This document shows, one piece after another, positions 9,179 to 17,802 of a stretch of DNA of 64,000 bases. The DNA is taken from contig JAOIVW010000004.1 of the NCBI GenBank assembly GCA_028224375.1, forward strand, positions 62,001 through 126,000. Direction: 5' to 3'. Each line of letters begins with the position of its first letter. Position 1 is the stretch's first letter. The position numbers were made by a program, and so were the translations under genes. The notes beneath the pieces are model-generated. The model made no database searches and had not been told where the DNA came from. It worked only from the letters and a program-made list of their open reading frames with translations. This DNA is from Hellea sp. GTDB lineage: Bacteria; Pseudomonadota; Alphaproteobacteria; Caulobacterales; Maricaulaceae.

Positions 9179-9993
9179 AAACTGGCGCTATTGTATTTAC
9201 ATCTCTTTTAATAATCACGCCTCTGATAAGCACGGCGGCTTTTGCGGATGATGAAGAGCAGGCGCCGCAATTGCGCGAGCGTATAACGTGTTTCCCAGCT
9301 GAAAACATAATCAAATTCGTGTCAAAATTTCAAGACTTGGACGAAGATAAGCGTGATACGGTTGATATGTTATTTGCCGCGACATTCGAGGTCAAAGATG
9401 GCGGCGCTTTGCCAGAGCGTGTTTTCATCCGCGACAACGGCGCCGAGGATAATTTCACCTTAGACGCTGATGGAAATGTGCCTGATTTTGTAAAGATTAG
9501 CGCCGCATCTGAAACGGCTGAATTCTGCACCGACGACCCGTCCCGTGAAGGTACACCGCGCGGGAAGGGTATTACCTTCAGCCTTAATAACGATGTCCAT
9601 TTTTTAGAAAACACTGGCTATCATGACATCGCGACCCTCGAAGAAGGGCTGAAAGATGGAAAGTCCCACTACAAGAAGATGGTGCCGGGCCCAATGCGTA
9701 TGCTTGTGCCCAAACTCACCTATGTGATGATTGAATATGACGCCGAGGAGACTGTGCCTCAATATAGCGCGATGAAAGGCCAAGAACCTGTTGAAGGCCT
9801 AACCCATGAAATTTTCTGCAAAACGGCAATGATTAAGGTTGAAGATATTGAGGATCTGGGTGGCGATGGCTTGAAAGTCATGGGCGGGTCTTACAATCTA
9901 ACCCCTGTGCCCAAACCCAAGACTTTGGCGAAATTTGTGAGCTGTTCAAATGATGAGGGCGAACATGAAGATGGTGAGGCCAGCGAAGAGTAG
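9175..9993 (+). CDS. Exported protein of unknown family, tandem paralog 2
   Basis: This 272-residue protein has a signal peptide of about 24 residues (cleavage near TAAFA), an acidic mature start, then ITCFPAENIIKFV, DKRDTVD, DGGALPE and LEEGLKDGKSHYKKMVPG, which align in order with the preceding gene. Additional cysteines occur compared with paralog 1. The C-terminus is Glu/Asp-rich (DEGEHEDGEASEE). The shared order of motifs over the full length shows an old tandem duplication rather than a recent one, since identity outside the blocks is low. Secretion to the periplasm or beyond is inferred; the biochemical role is unknown. Confidence 0.8.
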   Translation: MKTGAIVFTSLLIITPLISTAAFADDEEQAPQLRERITCFPAENIIKFVSKFQDLDEDKRDTVDMLFAATFEVKDGGALPERVFIRDNGAEDNFTLDADGNVPDFVKISAASETAEFCTDDPSREGTPRGKGITFSLNNDVHFLENTGYHDIATLEEGLKDGKSHYKKMVPGPMRMLVPKLTYVMIEYDAEETVPQYSAMKGQEPVEGLTHEIFCKTAMIKVEDIEDLGGDGLKVMGGSYNLTPVPKPKTLAKFVSCSNDEGEHEDGEASEE

Positions 9994-10040
9994 CTTTTCA
10001 TTTTGCTTTTGTTTTTCGTAGAGGCGGGTTATGCCGTCTT

Positions 10041-11243
10041 ATGAGATATTTAAAATTTGTATGCCTGTCCGTATCCCTTATCGCCCTGCAAGCTTGTGGG
10101 GGACCGAGCGCTCCCGATGAAGTATCTCTAGAAACAACTAAAACTAGCACGCCCGCCATAAAACCCGCATCTGTTAATTCGGGGCTGCTGACCTATCCAA
10201 CCACGATTGCGCCCGACCTCGCAGATCGCTTTTCTGCTTTGGCGCTGACCTGTGTGCATCAGGAATTTCCCAATAAGATTTCGCGGACAACTGATACCGC
10301 CGAAGAGATTGGCACGCCCAAAGAATTATTCCCCGCTTTTTACGGCTGCTTTGATTGGCATAGCTCTGTGCATGGGCATTGGCTCCTGGTGCGCCTGCTG
10401 CGCGTCGGGCCGCAAGATGCCGCTTGGCGGGATGATGCTGTTGCCAAATTAAACCAAAGCTTCACCGCTGAAAACATCGCAGGTGAGGTGGCCAATTATA
10501 ACCGCCCTGCCGCAGGCTCATGGGAGCGGCCTTATGGTCTGGCGTGGTACCTGCAATTAACTGCGGAGCTAAGAGAGTGGGCCGAAGAGGACAATAATCC
10601 GCAGGCCCAAAAATGGCTCGACACATTAGAGCCTTTGGAAACTGATATTGCAGCAGGCCTCAAAGGGTGGCTCCCCAAGCTCGCTTATCCCATCCGCCTT
10701 GGGACCCACAATCAGAGCGCCTTTGCCTTCGGTCTCATGCTGGATTGGGCTAGAACGGCAGGTGATACTGAAATGGAAACCCTCATAATTGAACGCTCCA
10801 AGGCTTTTCACTTAAATGATAAAAACTGCCCGCTCGCCTATGAACCCAGCGGCGAAGACTTCCTCTCCCCCTGCTTGATGGAAGCCGACCTCATGCGCCG
10901 CATGATGAGCACATCAGAGTTTTCAAATTGGCTGACGGATTTTATGCCGACTATTCCAACAGATGGGTCAGGCGATTGGCTCGCCCCTGGGATTGTTAAA
11001 GACGCGAGTGACGGCAAGCTTGTCCATCTGGACGGCGTGAACAGTTCCCGCGCGTGGAATCTTTATAATATTGCCCGCGCCCTGCCCGAAGGGGATGCCC
11101 GCAAAGGGGCGCTTGTCGCCGCCGCTAAAATCCACGCCGATACAGGCGTCGCGGCTGTCAGTGATGAACATTATTCCGGCAGCCATTGGCTCGCCAGTTT
11201 TGCAACATATCTCATGACAGATCGCGGGTGGAATGGTGAATAA
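10041..11243 (+). CDS. DUF2891 family lipoprotein
   Basis: The 400-residue product begins with a lipoprotein signal (SLIALQACGG, lipidated Cys about residue 19) and a Ser/Thr-rich linker. It then matches DUF2891: ALTCVHQEFPNKISR, the highly characteristic FYGCFDWHSSVHGHW, AWYLQLTAEL, and C-terminal SGSHWLASFATYLM. DUF2891 has an alpha-barrel-like, Trp/His-rich sequence that suggests a hydrolase or lyase acting on a saccharide or peptide, but no activity is established. Most family members are cytosolic; here a lipobox places it in the envelope. It follows the two exported paralogs in the same direction. Confidence 0.85.
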   Translation: MRYLKFVCLSVSLIALQACGGPSAPDEVSLETTKTSTPAIKPASVNSGLLTYPTTIAPDLADRFSALALTCVHQEFPNKISRTTDTAEEIGTPKELFPAFYGCFDWHSSVHGHWLLVRLLRVGPQDAAWRDDAVAKLNQSFTAENIAGEVANYNRPAAGSWERPYGLAWYLQLTAELREWAEEDNNPQAQKWLDTLEPLETDIAAGLKGWLPKLAYPIRLGTHNQSAFAFGLMLDWARTAGDTEMETLIIERSKAFHLNDKNCPLAYEPSGEDFLSPCLMEADLMRRMMSTSEFSNWLTDFMPTIPTDGSGDWLAPGIVKDASDGKLVHLDGVNSSRAWNLYNIARALPEGDARKGALVAAAKIHADTGVAAVSDEHYSGSHWLASFATYLMTDRGWNGE

Positions 11244-11255
11244 TTCATATTTATT

Positions 11256-11423
11256 CCCTCTCTCCTGCGTTTCGTGGAAACGCGAGAGGGAGAGGGTCCG
11301 CGAAGCGGGGGTGAGGGGCCGCAGATGAGTGAAGTGAATGCGATCCCACACTTAAAGTATTTCCCCTCATCCGCCTCTGCGTTTCTGCGAAACGCCAAGG
11401 CACCTTCTCCCCCTAGGAGAAGG
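11256..11423 (+). repeat. Composite palindromic intergenic element (REP/BIME-like)
   Basis: Two hairpin-forming units in opposite orientation lie between the DUF2891 and DUF1289 genes. The left unit at 11256-11296 pairs a CCCTCTC arm with GAGAGGG around GCGTTTC/GAAACGC, followed by GAAGCGGGGGTGAGGGG. The right unit at 11363-11423 starts CCCCTCATCCG, contains GCGTTTCTGCGAAACGC and ends in CCTTCTCC-CCCTA-GGAGAAGG. Such units are typical of dispersed intergenic palindromes in alphaproteobacteria. The second stem is followed within about 12 bases by a TTTTTT run and could stop transcription leaving the DUF2891 gene. Other genomic copies cannot be seen from this window. Confidence 0.65.
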
Positions 11424-11443
11424 ACAAAATTGTATTTTTTAGC

Positions 11444-11644
11444 ATGACCCTCAACATGGCCCCGCAAATCCAAAGTCCCTGCAAGCTCATCTGCGAGCTC
11501 GATTTAGAGCAAGGCCTCTGCAAAGGCTGTGGCCGCTCGCGCGAAGAGATTGCCATGTGGACGCGCTATAGCGATGCGCAGCGAGCCTTTATTATGACGG
11601 AGCTCGAAACGCGGTTGGAAAGCCTGAAGAATAGCGAGACCTAA
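11444..11644 (+). CDS. DUF1289 family small cysteine protein
   Basis: A 66-residue protein with the DUF1289 pattern: SPCKLICELDLEQGLCKGCGR, that is CxxxC about 8 residues ahead of CxGCGR, then EEIAMW and a helical tail. The four cysteines suggest a small zinc- or Fe-S-binding fold; function is unknown. Two in-frame starts are possible, at 11444 and the internal ATG at 11456, and neither has a strong ribosome site. It is the only conserved housekeeping-like gene in the 8.4-12.4 kb block. Confidence 0.85.
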   Translation: MTLNMAPQIQSPCKLICELDLEQGLCKGCGRSREEIAMWTRYSDAQRAFIMTELETRLESLKNSET

Positions 11645-11765
11645 AACTCCTATATAAAGCCCTTAAACTATTTATTTGAGACTCAATTGATTAAGCATAG
11701 TTTTATGATTTAATTTTTTATTATTTTAGTTGTGATACATCGACCTTAAAAAATAAGGGTGTATT

Positions 11766-12356
11766 ATGTTTGGGACATATGAAGTAAAATCTTCAAAGAA
11801 GAATCATGGTTTAGCAATTTTATTCTTTTCGGCATGCTTAGCTTATTCCGCTCATCTTCTTTTTAATAAACCGCCAAGCCCTGTGTCTTTGAAATGGAGT
11901 CTCCTTTTCAAAGATACTCACCAAGCTGCGATATTCTGTTTGGTAACTTTAACTCCCTTTGTCATTTTTAGTTTGAAGCAATTCTTTAGTGGAAAACCTG
12001 TTCTTATTGTTGATAGCCGAGGTTTTTATGACAGCCGGCATGTAAAGGATGTTATCCCTTGGCGTGATATTGTTGCAACTGGGACGCAGTCCATGGATTT
12101 TCTTGGGCAAAACTTAGATGTGTTGATGATAGAATTAACGACATCAGGTAAGCAAGATGCACGTTTCAAATTGCTATATTATCTGAATGCAGGGTTCTAC
12201 AGAACGGGTAATGCCAACGTGGTCTGTTTCCATTTAAATGGACTCGAATATGATCAGATGGAGTTAATTCACGCCTTGCAGACACGGCGCACGTCTGGGC
12301 CTCAGCGGACATCGCATGGCCGTGCACCCGTAAGTGCGGGCAGACTATTTAATTAG
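11766..12356 (+). CDS. Two-helix membrane protein, STM3941/PH-like
   Basis: The 196-residue product has two predicted membrane helices (about residues 16-34 and 55-74), then a cytoplasmic region with [14 protein letters not shown] and [10 protein letters not shown]. The pairing of a strand ending IVDSRGF with a W-R/x-D-I strand resembles STM3941-type PH-like membrane proteins, which are of unknown function. I regard this as a fold-level suggestion only. The gene and its upstream region (11640-11765) are noticeably AT-richer than the neighbours, a possible sign of transfer. It overlaps the 3' end of the convergent argH by four bases. Confidence 0.65.
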   Translation: MFGTYEVKSSKKNHGLAILFFSACLAYSAHLLFNKPPSPVSLKWSLLFKDTHQAAIFCLVTLTPFVIFSLKQFFSGKPVLIVDSRGFYDSRHVKDVIPWRDIVATGTQSMDFLGQNLDVLMIELTTSGKQDARFKLLYYLNAGFYRTGNANVVCFHLNGLEYDQMELIHALQTRRTSGPQRTSHGRAPVSAGRLFN

Positions 12357-13762
12357 CCCAAAGCCTTTTGCCACCGCTTGACTTGTTTCCGCACTTCCCT
12401 CGGAGCCGTCCCGCCATAACTCACGCGACTTTTGGCGCTCGCGAGCGGGCTCAACACCGAATAAACATCTTTCGTAATTTTCGGCTCAACTTTTTGCATA
12501 TCCGTCAAGGCCAAGGCATCCAAGGTCACGCCTTGCTTCTCGGCCATGGCTACGATGGTGCCTGTGACGTGATGGGCGTTGCGGAAGGGTATATTTAATT
12601 TGCGTACTAACCAATCCGCCAAATCTGTAGCGGTGGAATAGGCCGCGCCTGCCGCTTCGGCGAGACGCTCTTTATTGGGCTGCATATCTGTGACCATGCC
12701 GGCCATCGCGGCGAGGCCTAAATCGAGCGCGTCAAAGGCGTCAAAGACGGGCTCTTTATCTTCCTGCATATCTTTGGAATAGGCGAGGGGCAGGCCCTTC
12801 ATTACAATCGTCAGGCTAGTCAGTGCGCCCATAATTCGCCCGACTTTGGCACGTATAAGTTCCGCCGCATCAGGATTTCGTTTTTGCGGCATGATAGAGC
12901 TACCCGTTGTGAAGGCGTCGGTGAGCTTAATGAATTGGAATTGGGCGCTTGTCCAAATGACGATTTCCTCCGAGAGGCGCGAAAGATGCGTGGCGCAAAT
13001 GCTCGCCGCAGAGAGGGCTTCGAGGGCAAAGTCTCGGGCGGACACGGCGTCCAATGAATTGGCCATAGGCCGCGCAAAACCAAGCTCTTTGGCCGTGGCT
13101 TTGCGGTCAATCGGATAAGGCGTTCCGGCGAGGGCGGCTGCACCAAGCGGGCTTTCATTCATGCGCTCGCGGCAGTCTTTGAAACGCGCACGGTCCCGGG
13201 CAAACATTTCAAGATACGCGAGCATATGATGGCCGAAGGTCACGGGCTGCGCGGATTGCAAATGGGTGAAGCCCGGCATGATAGTATCCGTATTTTCTGC
13301 CGCCTTTTCCAAAAGGGCTTTCATGAGCTTCTCAAGCTGGGCGTCAAATTTGTCGAGATTATCCCGCACCCAAAGCCGGAAATCTGTCGCCACTTGGTCA
13401 TTCCGCGAACGCCCCGTATGCAGCCGTCCTGCCGCTTCGCCGATAAGGTCTTTGAGGCGGCTTTCAATATTGAGGTGAATATCCTCAAGGTCGTGCGAGA
13501 AAGGGAAGGTGCCATTGGCAATTTCTTTCTCAATCGCGTTCAGGCCTTTGTGAATGGCTTTCATGTCTTTCTTTGTGATGATGCCTTGTTCGGCGAGCAT
13601 AGCGGAATGAGCTTTTGAGCCGCGAATATCCTGCGCCGCTAAACGTTTATCAAAATCAATCGAGACGTTAATCGCCTGCATTAGCTCGCCCGGGGATGCG
13701 TTGAAACGTCCGCCCCACATCTGTTGGCCTTTGGAAGGTTTCTTGCTAGGTCTTTTAGCCAT
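12353..13762 (-). CDS. argH: Argininosuccinate lyase
   Basis: ArgH splits argininosuccinate into arginine and fumarate, the last step of arginine synthesis. About 469 residues from the chosen start. Landmarks are [10 protein letters not shown] at the N-terminus, [26 protein letters not shown]-like [16 protein letters not shown] and the fumarase/aspartase signature [12 protein letters not shown]. The frame is open 69 codons further upstream, but that extension is unlike the family and overlaps the divergent gene, so I chose the ATG at 13762, which has AGACGGA upstream. Its ATG and the divergent ATG at 13761 share the tetranucleotide CATG. The 3' end overlaps the convergent membrane protein gene by four bases. 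Confidence 0.95.
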   Translation of the reverse strand: MAKRPSKKPSKGQQMWGGRFNASPGELMQAINVSIDFDKRLAAQDIRGSKAHSAMLAEQGIITKKDMKAIHKGLNAIEKEIANGTFPFSHDLEDIHLNIESRLKDLIGEAAGRLHTGRSRNDQVATDFRLWVRDNLDKFDAQLEKLMKALLEKAAENTDTIMPGFTHLQSAQPVTFGHHMLAYLEMFARDRARFKDCRERMNESPLGAAALAGTPYPIDRKATAKELGFARPMANSLDAVSARDFALEALSAASICATHLSRLSEEIVIWTSAQFQFIKLTDAFTTGSSIMPQKRNPDAAELIRAKVGRIMGALTSLTIVMKGLPLAYSKDMQEDKEPVFDAFDALDLGLAAMAGMVTDMQPNKERLAEAAGAAYSTATDLADWLVRKLNIPFRNAHHVTGTIVAMAEKQGVTLDALALTDMQKVEPKITKDVYSVLSPLASAKSRVSYGGTAPREVRKQVKRWQKALG

Positions 13763-14345
13763 GTCTGTTCCGTCTTTCTTTAGCGTGGCAAATGCCATCC
13801 GCCTGATGCTCGTTGTCGGGCTTGTAGCCGTGTTTCTGGTGGTTGTGCAATCCTGTAGCCAACCCAAAACGGGCTTAGAGCTATTTGCTAAAGACAGCCT
13901 TAAAAAATTGACGGCTTTAGAAAGTCCGCCAGTACAACCGGCTATGGTCTTCAAAGACCCCGACGGCACAGAGATGCGGCTACCTAATTATAAGGGGAAA
14001 GTGATTTTAGTGAATGTTTGGGCCACGTGGTGCGCACCTTGTATTGCGGAAATGCCCATGTTGGATGAGCTTCAAGCCAAGAAAGGAAATGAGCGTTTCG
14101 AGGTTGTGACGATAAGCCTGGACCGCACCCCTGAGGAAGCTCAAGCGTGGTTTGTTAAAAATGGCATCACGAATTTACCGCTCTGGCATGATAGTAGCTA
14201 TGGCGTCAGCGGAAAACTGAACCTACCCGGCTTGCCGACCAGTGTGTTCTACAACAAACAAGGCCGCGAAATAGCCCGCATCCCCGGCGAGGTTGACTGG
14301 ACAAGCGATGAGGCCTTAGCGTTAGTGGATTATTTGACGGAGTAA
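13761..14345 (+). CDS. TlpA/ResA-like membrane-anchored thioredoxin
   Basis: The protein has an N-terminal membrane anchor ([20 protein letters not shown], about residues 13-32) and a periplasmic thioredoxin domain with the redox pair in WATWCAPC (about residues 91-94 of the 194-residue form), followed by EMPMLDEL and a cis-Pro loop LPGLPTSV. It is expected to reduce periplasmic disulfides, for example in cytochrome c maturation; lptM nearby hints at an envelope thiol context. The cysteine in VVQSC is a weak lipobox. ATG 13761 is preferred; 13806 is an alternative that would cut into the anchor. TlpA divergent from argH is a common alphaproteobacterial arrangement. Confidence 0.85.
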   Translation: MSVPSFFSVANAIRLMLVVGLVAVFLVVVQSCSQPKTGLELFAKDSLKKLTALESPPVQPAMVFKDPDGTEMRLPNYKGKVILVNVWATWCAPCIAEMPMLDELQAKKGNERFEVVTISLDRTPEEAQAWFVKNGITNLPLWHDSSYGVSGKLNLPGLPTSVFYNKQGREIARIPGEVDWTSDEALALVDYLTE

Positions 14346-14348
14346 GTG

Positions 14349-15035
14349 ATGGAAAAGTTTGACACCATATTCCACCGCGCGGCGAACCGTCATGGCGGAG
14401 AAGAGGCTTTACGCGAGAAAGTTGCCAGCCGTTATGTTGGGTCAAGTGTTGATATCGATCCCGACCCAAAATCCGATGATCGCTGGCTGTCTGAATTTAG
14501 CAAACGTATTTTCCAAGCTGGGTTTAATTGGAAAGTCGTTGAGAATAAATGGGACGGCTTTGAAACCGCGTTTTGGAATTTTAATCCGCGCAAATGCGCT
14601 GAGATCGATATGGATGATATGGAACGGCTGACGGCGGATAAAGCTATTGTGCGTAATCCCGTGAAGATTAAAACGGTTGTGCCCAATGCGCGGATGATAC
14701 TCGAGATGGCGAATGAGGCTGGCAGTGCGGATAAATTTATTCGCGGCTGGGCAAGTGAGGATTATGTGGGTCTCTTGGCTTATCTGCAAAAGCACGGCTC
14801 TCACTTGGGCGCGAATACGGCGAGCTATGCTTTGCGGTTTTCAGGCGTGCCGAGCTTTATTCTCTCAAATGACGTAACCGCTGCGCTTATACATGCGGGC
14901 GTGATTGATAAACCTGCAACAGGCAAGCGCGCCAAGCAAGCGGTGCAAGAGGCCTTCAATCAATGGACAGTGGAAAGCGGCGAAAACCTGACCTATGTCA
15001 GCCGCGTTTTAGCGCACTCGATAGATGCAGGATAA
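14349..15035 (+). CDS. DNA-3-methyladenine glycosylase I-like protein
   Basis: The 228-residue protein aligns with the Tag helix-hairpin-helix glycosylase fold: FQAGFNWKVV (Tag: QAGLSW), FWNFNPRKCAEIDMDDMERL, then VRNPVKIKTVVPNARM, corresponding to the Tag IRHRGKI-NAR segment. Tag removes 3-methyladenine from DNA. However, the N-terminal Cys and the Cys/His zinc ligands of classical Tag are not evident, and Arg replaces the Glu before QAGLSW. It may be a divergent member with altered substrate. A GTG three bases upstream could also serve as start. It follows the thioredoxin gene by three bases and overlaps the HNH gene by 11 bp. Confidence 0.75.
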   Translation: MEKFDTIFHRAANRHGGEEALREKVASRYVGSSVDIDPDPKSDDRWLSEFSKRIFQAGFNWKVVENKWDGFETAFWNFNPRKCAEIDMDDMERLTADKAIVRNPVKIKTVVPNARMILEMANEAGSADKFIRGWASEDYVGLLAYLQKHGSHLGANTASYALRFSGVPSFILSNDVTAALIHAGVIDKPATGKRAKQAVQEAFNQWTVESGENLTYVSRVLAHSIDAG

Positions 15036-15285
15036 TATCTGTCCGCTATGCGATCGTCCGCTAGGGGAAAAGCGGGAGAAGCATCATATTATCCCGAAAT
15101 CCAAGGGCGGTACTGAAACCGTGCAAGTCCACCCCATCTGTCACCGCAAAATCCATAAAGTTTTCACCCGCACTGAACTCGTCAAACACGGTACAATAGA
15201 GGCGTTGAAGGACAACCCTGATATGGCGTCCTTCATTAAATGGCTCGAAAGAAAACCGCCTGATTTTTACAGGCGCACGCGTTAG
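15025..15285 (+). CDS. Small HNH nuclease-like protein
   Basis: An 86-residue protein with a CPLCDRPL zinc knuckle, the core HHIIPKSKGG and VHPICHRKIH, which together form a beta-beta-alpha-metal HNH fold. Such stand-alone HNH proteins are predicted DNA nucleases; this one has no DNA-targeting extension. Its start lies 11 bp inside the glycosylase-like gene, so expression is likely coupled, suggesting a DNA-repair pairing (inference). It is convergent with the DUF547 gene, overlapping by four bases. Confidence 0.8.
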   Translation: MQDNICPLCDRPLGEKREKHHIIPKSKGGTETVQVHPICHRKIHKVFTRTELVKHGTIEALKDNPDMASFIKWLERKPPDFYRRTR

Positions 15286-16460
15286 GGCTCTAAGTCAATA
15301 TCCTTACCTTCAGGACTGTCAGGATCAATGGTCGGTATGTCCTCAATAGTAACAATTCCTAATAAACCACGTTCTCTGAGGCGTTCTCTTTTATCAACGA
15401 GTTCTCTTACATACTGACTTAATGAGCTAGGCCCTTCGGTCGTAATGCCAAATTCTTCTGTACTTTGTATAGATGATGGAGATATATAGTTTCCTCGCCC
15501 GGCTGTTAGATCTGCAATTGTTGGTTCATAACGGTCGGTCTGGAATGAGGCCGTCTGCAAAATCTGGCTACTAACATCATCACGCATGAACATTCTTAAA
15601 TGCTTAGCAACATCAGTGTCAAAATTTGGAAAATAATATTTTGCGACATCGCTATAAATCCGAGAGATATATTGTTTATTATTACGGACATAAAATCCCC
15701 GGAGTGAGTTGACAAATTCCTCCGCGGTTCTGTCTAAAATAATACTCACATTGTTTCCAGTAAATGCTGAATTTTGAATAGATGGCGATCCTATATCGCC
15801 AAGAAAAAAGCCGTAGATAACTTTTGGATTACGCCAATTGGCGTAAACTATCTCTTCGCGAATATCGCGCAGGCTTAATTTTGTATCTTTGATATTGATT
15901 ATTTTTGCATCATGTAAAGGTTCTTTGGGGTCACCAATTTTTAAGTCTTCGGGACGTCTGACCGGATATTCTAAGGCCAATTGTTCAATAATAACGACAT
16001 TATGTAGATTGAACCAGAAGGCGAGTTGTTCATTTCTGGACAGTTTTGATATATCGATTTCGCTCCCTATGCGTTCAAGGTCTTGTCTGTACTCCGTGAT
16101 CCAGGTTTTAAATTCAGGCTTCATTATAGAGAAAGGAATACGATTTCCTTCCAAGCGGTAGGCAGATGTGTGACCATGAGCGAGTCTCGTTCCCAGTATT
16201 TTAGGCGGGCTCGACATTCTTCTGCGTGAAGAAGCGCCTGTGGAGAGGACCATTTCTTCTAAAAGACTGTCCCATATATCATAATCTAAACTTGTTTTAC
16301 TTTCGGGGCGGGGAATAAATTTATCAAAGGATGAAATGCTATTTACGTAGGATGGCGATGATATAGCTATTTGAGCCACCGAGAATTCGCTGAGTAAGAC
16401 TAGCGAAATTGAGAGACAGAGAGTTCCAATTATAGGTTTTCTTGACATCATTATATACAC
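15282..16460 (-). CDS. Exported DUF547 protein
   Basis: The 392-residue product carries an N-terminal hydrophobic signal (about residues 8-29) and a DUF547 domain in the middle: NEQLAFWFNLHNVVIIEQ, SLRDIREEIV, and YGFFLGDIGSPSI. DUF547 is a widespread domain of unknown function with a possible transglutaminase-like fold. The C-terminal third contains a low-similarity, charged region ending in Asp/Glu. Base composition is lower in GC than the flanking operons. The gene stands alone; no operon partner is visible. Confidence 0.8.
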   Translation of the reverse strand: MYIMMSRKPIIGTLCLSISLVLLSEFSVAQIAISSPSYVNSISSFDKFIPRPESKTSLDYDIWDSLLEEMVLSTGASSRRRMSSPPKILGTRLAHGHTSAYRLEGNRIPFSIMKPEFKTWITEYRQDLERIGSEIDISKLSRNEQLAFWFNLHNVVIIEQLALEYPVRRPEDLKIGDPKEPLHDAKIINIKDTKLSLRDIREEIVYANWRNPKVIYGFFLGDIGSPSIQNSAFTGNNVSIILDRTAEEFVNSLRGFYVRNNKQYISRIYSDVAKYYFPNFDTDVAKHLRMFMRDDVSSQILQTASFQTDRYEPTIADLTAGRGNYISPSSIQSTEEFGITTEGPSSLSQYVRELVDKRERLRERGLLGIVTIEDIPTIDPDSPEGKDIDLEP

Positions 16461-16597
16461 CCTTCTCTTTTGCTTTATCCTATACGCTAAAAACGATAAA
16501 TTTGCAAATCAATCCTTTATATGCCTCTGATTGTGTCAAGCCTTGCAATTATTAGTAGATATGTTATAACATTATTAAAGCATACTGGAGGAAAATT

Positions 16598-17011
16598 ATG
16601 TCATTTACACGCACACGTAAAAGCCGCCGCGCTGATGAGGCTGAAGTTGATATGACGCCGATGCTCGACATCGTTTTTATTATGCTGATATTCTTTATCG
16701 TGACGGCCACATTTTTGGATGAGCAGGGATTGGATTTTACACCGCCGCCGCCTGATATAATTAGCCCGACTCCACCGATTCCAGCAATCTCTATATATGT
16801 CGATGCGCAAAACGCTATCAGCGTGGATAATGAGGTGGCCGAATTGTCGTCAGTTGCGTCACGTGTAGAGCGCCTTTTAGCCGAAAAGCCAAATGCTGTG
16901 ATTTCTCTACGCGCGGACGCTCAGGCCTCGTTAGACCCCGTTGTCTATATTAAGGACCAAATGACATTGGCGGGGCGTGAGACGGTGATGAAAATTGACC
17001 GTCCGAATTAG
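16598..17011 (+). CDS. ExbD/TolR family protein (orphan)
   Basis: A 137-residue protein with the ExbD/TolR hallmarks: EVDMTPMLDIVFIMLIFFIV, where the Asp in the membrane helix (about residue 25) carries protons through the ExbB-ExbD channel, and a periplasmic domain ending VVYIKDQMTLAGRETV. The ATG follows ACTGGAGGAAAATT, a strong ribosome site. No exbB, tonB or tolQ homologue is adjacent, so the partner must be encoded elsewhere. Role in energising an outer-membrane transporter is inferred from family. Confidence 0.9.
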   Translation: MSFTRTRKSRRADEAEVDMTPMLDIVFIMLIFFIVTATFLDEQGLDFTPPPPDIISPTPPIPAISIYVDAQNAISVDNEVAELSSVASRVERLLAEKPNAVISLRADAQASLDPVVYIKDQMTLAGRETVMKIDRPN

Positions 17012-17258
17012 AACGAGATAAAATCTGAGCGGGTTCGGCTTGGCAGATTTAATGTAGCCTTACCATGAGCTTACGAAAAGGCGGCTAAAATGCGGCGCTA
17101 AAAAATCTAGACCTATGCGGAGCTTAGGCTCTATTATGGCGCAAAGAGGGCAGGTTATATCCGTCCATTCCCTAAATTTCCTGTCACTTGCAGCTAAGAC
17201 AGCTTCGCGTCACCTTGTGACGTAGCTGGGATGGTCGCATGAAAATAGGAGAGACCTC

Positions 17259-17648
17259 ATGCCTAAATCAACACGCCTGACTATAGCCGCAACGGCCGCT
17301 TTATTAGTTTTATCACCCGCAGCTTTTGCGCAGGACAAAACAAGCGAGATCACATCAAGCCCAGAGATTGCCCAGATTGATATCTTCAAAGCCGCTGATG
17401 CCGATGCCGATGGGGCGCTTAATCGAAATGAATTTATATCCTTTGTTGCCATGAAATCTGACATTGGTGATGCCGATTACTCATCCATAAAATTGGCTGG
17501 GTCTTATGATGACCATTTTAATACAAAGGATTATAATGCTGACGGGCTTCTCAGAGCAGAAGAATTAGTAACGGTTAATGTAGATTCTTTGGAGGAGGCC
17601 GCACCCCAAAAAGCAAAGGAAATAGTTGAAAAGCCGGGCCAAAACTAA
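17259..17648 (+). CDS. Small exported EF-hand protein
   Basis: A 129-residue protein with a signal peptide (cleavage near AAFAQ, about residue 24) and two EF-hand-like calcium loops: DADADGALNRNE (about 48-59) and DYNADGLLRAEE (about 91-102). Both keep acidic residues at positions 1, 3, 5 and a Glu at 12. A periplasmic calcium-binding role is inferred. It is preceded by AGGAGAGACC. The 250-bp upstream gap holds a small inverted repeat (GTCAC/GTGAC near 17209-17221) but no gene. Confidence 0.85.
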   Translation: MPKSTRLTIAATAALLVLSPAAFAQDKTSEITSSPEIAQIDIFKAADADADGALNRNEFISFVAMKSDIGDADYSSIKLAGSYDDHFNTKDYNADGLLRAEELVTVNVDSLEEAAPQKAKEIVEKPGQN

Positions 17649-17651
17649 AAA

Positions 17652-17689
17652 ACCAGATAGGGCATCCCAAAAGGAAAGCTCTATCTGGT
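17652..17689 (-). terminator. Rho-independent terminator of the HupE operon
   Basis: Read on the minus strand, a 9-bp perfect stem (ACCAGATAG with CTATCTGGT) is followed by TTTTTTAGTTTT. It sits about 110 bp beyond the hupE-like stop, which fits the end of the minus-strand operon. On the plus strand the stem lacks a T-run, so it would not efficiently stop the EF-hand transcript. Confidence 0.8.
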
Positions 17690-17802
17690 CCTTGCTCGCT
17701 CTAGGCGGGGGTGCCCTAAGCGTAACAAGCCGCGCAACCTAATTTACGAAGGTGAATGTGGAATGAATGTTTTGCCAAGGCGCGTTAACACTTTCGCGCC
17801 CG

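Noticed and set aside
13763-13969. N-terminal extension of argH
   Set aside because: Not family-like and lies within the divergent thioredoxin gene.
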